From Candidatus Aminicenantes bacterium UBA4085 (GTDB lineage Bacteria; Acidobacteriota; Aminicenantia; Aminicenantales; UBA4085): 5,028 bases of DNA. The notes under the pieces are model-generated. The model did no database searches. It was not told the DNA's origin and was given only the letters and a program-made list of their open reading frames with translations. Positions 1-5,028 of this stretch are shown here, piece after piece. Location of the stretch: assembly GCA_002383325.1 (NCBI GenBank), contig DFYJ01000020.1:1-5028 (forward strand), in the 5' to 3' direction. Position 1 is the stretch's first letter. Every line of letters starts with the position of its first letter. Both the position numbers and the translations under genes were made by a program.

Positions 1-196
1 GGACATCGCCATCCAGGCCAAGGAAATCCTGCGGATGCGGGAGTCCCTCTACCATATCCTGGTCAAGCACACCCGCCAGCCCAAGACTAAGATCCAAGCC
101 GATATCGAGCGCGACTACATCCTGACCGCGGCCCAGGCCCGTGACTACGGCATCATCGACCAGATCTACACCAGCCGCGCGCCCGGTAAGAAGTAG
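1..196 (+). CDS. clpP: ATP-dependent Clp protease proteolytic subunit ClpP, C-terminal 64 residues (5' truncated by window)
   Basis: This is the end of ClpP, the serine peptidase that forms the double-heptamer chamber of the ClpXP protease in the cytoplasm. The reading frame starts at base 2 and ends at the TAG at 194-196. The visible 64 residues begin [14 protein letters not shown], which matches the E. coli stretch DIEIHAREIL in the last long helix region. They then contain [19 protein letters not shown], matching E. coli TERDRFLSAPEAVEYGLVD. The Asp of the ERD motif (codon 113-115) is the third member of the Ser-His-Asp catalytic triad and is intact. The nucleophilic Ser and the His lie upstream of the window. 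The protein ends in a short basic tail (SRAPGKK). clpX follows after 13 bases, the usual partner order. The identification is firm. Activity cannot be judged from this fragment alone. Confidence 0.95.
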   Translation, partial: DIAIQAKEILRMRESLYHILVKHTRQPKTKIQADIERDYILTAAQARDYGIIDQIYTSRAPGKK

Positions 197-203
197 GGAA
201 GAG
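195..203 (+). promoter_or_regulatory. Shine-Dalgarno site of clpX
   Basis: The purine run AGGGAAGAG overlaps the clpP stop codon and ends 6 bases before the ATG at 210. It decides the clpX start: the in-frame ATG at 141 lies inside clpP, has no such site, and would add 23 residues with no ClpX resemblance. Confidence 0.7.
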
Positions 204-209
204 CCCTCC

Positions 210-1460
210 ATGGACGAGATCAAAAGCGGCCGGACCGACAGCCAGGTCAAGTGCGCCTTCTGCGGACGCGGCCAGGCCCAGGTCCGCAAGCTCATCGCCG
301 GCCCGGGCGGCATCTTCATCTGCGATCAATGCGTCGATGTGGCCCACTCCATCATCGAGGCCGACCGGCCCAAGCCGATCCCGGAGCGGGAGCCGGAGAC
401 GGAGACGGCGCCCGTCCCGGCCGCGATCAAGGCCGCCCTGGACGAGCATATGATCGGCCAGGAGCGGGCCAAGAGGAAGATCGCGGTCGCCGTCTACAAT
501 CACTACAAGCGCATCAACCAGCCCCGCGCGGCCGGGGACGTGGAGATCTCCAAGAGCAACATCCTGCTCATCGGGCCGACCGGAACGGGCAAGACCCTGA
601 CCGCCCAGATCCTGGCCAAGATCCTGTCGGTGCCCTTCGCCATTGCCGATGCCACCACTCTGACCGAAGCCGGCTATGTCGGCGAGGACGTCGAGAACGT
701 CATCCTCAAGCTCTACCAGGCCGCCAAGGGCGATCTGCGGCGGGCCCAGAAGGGCATCATCTACATCGACGAGATCGACAAGATCAGCCGCAAGAGCGAC
801 AGCCCCTCGATCACCCGGGACGTCTCCGGCGAGGGCGTCCAGCAGGCTCTGCTCAAGATCATCGAAGGGACCTCGGCCAACATCCCGCCCCAGGGAGGGC
901 GCAAGCATCCCCTCCAAGAGTTCATCCCGGTCGATACGACCGATATCCTGTTCATCTGCGGCGGGGCCTTCGTCGGTCTCGACCGCATCATCGCCCAGCG
1001 CCTGGGGCGGTCCGTGGTCGGCTTCAAAGCCGAGGCCAAGGTCGGCCCCGAGGCCGCCCCGGCTCTTCTGGTCGAGCTCATCCCGCAGGACCTCATCAAG
1101 TATGGGCTGATTCCCGAGCTGGTCGGCCGCATCCCGGTGGTCGCCGTCTTCGACGACCTGGGGGGGGACGAGCTGGTGGCCATCCTGACCAAGCCCCGCA
1201 ACGCGATCGTCCGCCAGTACCAGAAGCTGTTCCAGATGGAGGGCGTCGAGCTGGAGTTCAGCGACGAGGCCCTGGCGGCCATTGCCCGCCGATCCCTGCA
1301 GCGCAAGCTGGGCGCCCGCGGCCTGCGGACGATCATCGAGGACCTCATGCTCGACCTGATGTTCGATCTGCCCTCGTCCCGCAAGCCCGGCCGGATCAAG
1401 ATCACCAAGCGGATGGTCGAGGAGTCCGGGGCGGAGCGGGACAAGGCGGGGGGAGAGTGA
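210..1460 (+). CDS. clpX: ATP-dependent Clp protease ATP-binding subunit ClpX
   Basis: ClpX is the hexameric AAA+ unfoldase that recognises tagged substrates and threads them into ClpP. The protein is 416 residues, close to the 424 of E. coli. The N-terminal zinc-binding domain has four cysteines at C15, C18, C38 and C41. After an acidic, Pro-rich linker (about 53-72) comes the AAA+ module. It has Walker A GPTGTGKT at 122-129 (K128), pore-1 loop GYVG at 155-158 and Walker B IYIDE with D187 and E188. The pore-2 region lies around 198-209 ([12 protein letters not shown]), and the RKH loop is at 231-233. The ClpP-docking loop reads VGF at 270-272, where E. coli has IGF. The arginine finger is R307 and sensor-2 Arg is R370 in GARGLR, both at the E. 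coli numbering. All catalytic residues are present, so it should be active. The start is set by the family N-terminus and the Shine-Dalgarno site. lon begins one base after the stop, so the two genes are probably translationally coupled. Confidence 0.98.
   Translation: MDEIKSGRTDSQVKCAFCGRGQAQVRKLIAGPGGIFICDQCVDVAHSIIEADRPKPIPEREPETETAPVPAAIKAALDEHMIGQERAKRKIAVAVYNHYKRINQPRAAGDVEISKSNILLIGPTGTGKTLTAQILAKILSVPFAIADATTLTEAGYVGEDVENVILKLYQAAKGDLRRAQKGIIYIDEIDKISRKSDSPSITRDVSGEGVQQALLKIIEGTSANIPPQGGRKHPLQEFIPVDTTDILFICGGAFVGLDRIIAQRLGRSVVGFKAEAKVGPEAAPALLVELIPQDLIKYGLIPELVGRIPVVAVFDDLGGDELVAILTKPRNAIVRQYQKLFQMEGVELEFSDEALAAIARRSLQRKLGARGLRTIIEDLMLDLMFDLPSSRKPGRIKITKRMVEESGAERDKAGGE
1450..1455 (+). 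promoter_or_regulatory. Shine-Dalgarno site of lon, inside the clpX 3' end
   Basis: GGGGAG, part of a longer G run from 1448, lies within the last codons of clpX and ends 6 bases before the lon ATG at 1462. The junction reads TGA-C-ATG. Ribosomes finishing clpX stop almost on the lon start, which favours coupled translation (inference). The position supports ATG 1462 as the true start. Confidence 0.7.
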
Positions 1461-1461
1461 C

Positions 1462-3900
<2,439 letters not shown>

Positions 3901-3908
3901 AGAACCAC

Positions 3909-3914
3909 AAGGAG
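3909..3914 (+). promoter_or_regulatory. Shine-Dalgarno site of rho
   Basis: A canonical AAGGAG sits in the 20-base lon-rho gap and ends 6 bases before the ATG at 3921. It is the strongest ribosome-binding site in the window and fixes the rho start, including its N-terminal extension. Confidence 0.85.
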
Positions 3915-3920
3915 CTGAAG

Positions 3921-5028
3921 ATGCCCAACCAAGGACAGCGCTATCGCCGGGGCCCCAAGCCGCACCCGCCCAAGGACATGCCGCCCGATCCCCGGCCCGA
4001 CTACGAGGAATACGAGCCGTCGCGCGATCCCAACGCCCCGCACGACTTCGGTCTGATCGAGATGGAGGGCAAGGACCTCAAGGAGGTCCTCAAGATCGCG
4101 GCCGCTGCCGGTATGTCCGAGGCGGACATCGAGGCGGACAAATCCAACAAGCACAACCTGATCTTCAAGATCCTTGAGGCCCAGGCCAAGCGGCAGGGCC
4201 TGCTCTTCTCCGAGGGCGTCTTGGAATGCCTCGAGGACGGCTTCGGCTTCCTGCGGGCCCCTGAGTTCAGCTATCTGCCCAGCCAGGACGACATCTACGT
4301 CTCGCCCTCACAGATCCGCAAGTTCCAGCTGCGGACGGGGGACACGATCTCAGGCCTCGTCCGGCCGCCCAAGAACGGCGAGAAGTACTTCGCCCTGATC
4401 AAGATCGAGGCCATCAACTTCATGCTGCCGGACGTTCTCATCGATCAGCGCCGCAACGTCCATTTCGAGCAGCTGACGCCGCTCTACCCGCACGAGAAGC
4501 TCATTCTCCAGGACGGCAATCCCAAGAACCTTTGCGCCCGGATCATGGAGCTGCTGACGCCCATCGGCAAGGGGCAGCGCGGCCTGATCGTCTCGCCGCC
4601 CCGGGCCGGCAAGACAACCCTGCTCAAGACGATCGCCAAGTCGATCGAGAAGAACCATCCCGAGGTCTTCCTCATCGTCCTGCTGGTGGCCGAGCGGCCG
4701 GAAGAGGTCACCGACTTTCAGCGCAGCGTCGCCGGCGAGGTTGTGGCCTCGACTTTCGATGAGCCGCCGGCCCGCAACGCCCAGGTCGCCAACATCGTCC
4801 TGGAGAAGGCCAAGCGGCTGGTCGAGATCAAGCGCGACGTGGTCATCCTGCTCGACTCCATCACCCGGCTGGCTCGGGCCCATAACGCGATCATCCCGCC
4901 CTCCGGCAAGGTCCTCTCGGGCGGCATCGACGCCAATGCCCTGAACAAGCCCAAGAAGTTCTTCGGCTCGGCCCGCAAGATCGAGGAGGGCGGCAGCCTG
5001 ACGATCATCGCCACGGCCCTCATCGACA
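3921..5028 (+). CDS. rho: Transcription termination factor Rho (3' truncated by window)
   Basis: Rho is the hexameric RNA-dependent ATPase that loads on nascent, untranslated RNA and ends transcription. The first 369 codons are visible with no stop before the edge. Residues 1-46 are a Pro-rich, charged extension absent from E. coli Rho. The Rho N-terminal helical domain covers about 51-93. The cold-shock-like primary RNA-binding domain covers about 96-167, with RNA-contact residues F108, F110 and R112 (GFGFLR), D124, Y126 ([11 protein letters not shown]), E154 and Y156 all conserved. The ATPase core has P-loop PPRAGKTT at 226-233 (K231, T232), catalytic E258 and R259 in AERPEEVT, and Walker B VVILLDS with D312 and S313. 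The Q-loop is SGKVLSGG (328-335, K330), followed by [15 protein letters not shown]. The R-loop, arginine finger and C-terminus are outside the window. Relative to E. coli it has K181R, D210A, M219F, H239N and Y274H equivalents. It follows lon by 20 bases with its own strong ribosome-binding site. Confidence 0.97.
   Translation, partial: MPNQGQRYRRGPKPHPPKDMPPDPRPDYEEYEPSRDPNAPHDFGLIEMEGKDLKEVLKIAAAAGMSEADIEADKSNKHNLIFKILEAQAKRQGLLFSEGVLECLEDGFGFLRAPEFSYLPSQDDIYVSPSQIRKFQLRTGDTISGLVRPPKNGEKYFALIKIEAINFMLPDVLIDQRRNVHFEQLTPLYPHEKLILQDGNPKNLCARIMELLTPIGKGQRGLIVSPPRAGKTTLLKTIAKSIEKNHPEVFLIVLLVAERPEEVTDFQRSVAGEVVASTFDEPPARNAQVANIVLEKAKRLVEIKRDVVILLDSITRLARAHNAIIPPSGKVLSGGIDANALNKPKKFFGSARKIEEGGSLTIIATALID

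Noticed and set aside
141..209. In-frame upstream ATG that would extend ClpX by 23 residues
   Set aside because: It lies inside the clpP coding sequence, lacks a ribosome-binding site, and adds residues unlike any ClpX. ATG 210 gives the normal family start and spacing to C15.
1017..1025. ClpX docking loop VGF where E. coli has IGF, considered as loss of ClpP binding
   Set aside because: The family consensus allows Leu, Ile or Val at the first position. The Gly-Phe is kept, and clpP is directly upstream.

Overview
The window is bacterial, clearly GC-rich, and fully coding on the + strand. It carries four genes in a tight head-to-tail run: the 3' end of clpP, complete clpX, complete lon and the first 369 codons of rho, which is cut by the window edge. 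The gaps are 13, 1 and 20 bases. There is no room for a promoter or leader between genes, and no terminator hairpin with a T tract is visible, so the four genes very probably form one transcription unit.

The layout is as follows. Positions 1-196 are the ClpP C-terminus, including the catalytic Asp. Positions 210-1460 are ClpX, the unfoldase that feeds ClpP. Positions 1462-3900 are a LonA-type ATP-dependent protease. Positions 3921-5028 are transcription termination factor Rho, complete through the P-loop, Walker B and Q-loop but lacking the R-loop, arginine finger and C-terminus. Each internal gene has a purine-rich Shine-Dalgarno sequence about 6 bases before its ATG. The lon site lies inside the last codons of clpX.

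clpP-clpX-lon is a common bacterial order, often with tig upstream. It joins the two main soluble AAA+ proteolysis machines in one expression unit. Having rho directly behind lon is less usual and is the main context oddity. The GC-rich codon use, the ClpX and Rho sequence style and the Shine-Dalgarno-led operon would suit a high-GC Gram-negative-like phylum such as Acidobacteriota, Aminicenantes or a former deltaproteobacterial group. That is an impression from sequence style only; no phylogeny was possible.

No new system is evident. The points worth a second look are inside the proteins. Lon has lost the conserved neck-helix motif between its N-domain and AAA+ module and carries a basic, Gly/Ala/Pro-rich segment there instead. 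Rho carries several substitutions at normally conserved ATPase positions (E. coli K181R, D210A, M219F, H239N, Y274H equivalents), some in or near the bicyclomycin pocket. No RNA genes, mobile elements, CRISPR arrays or attachment sites were seen.
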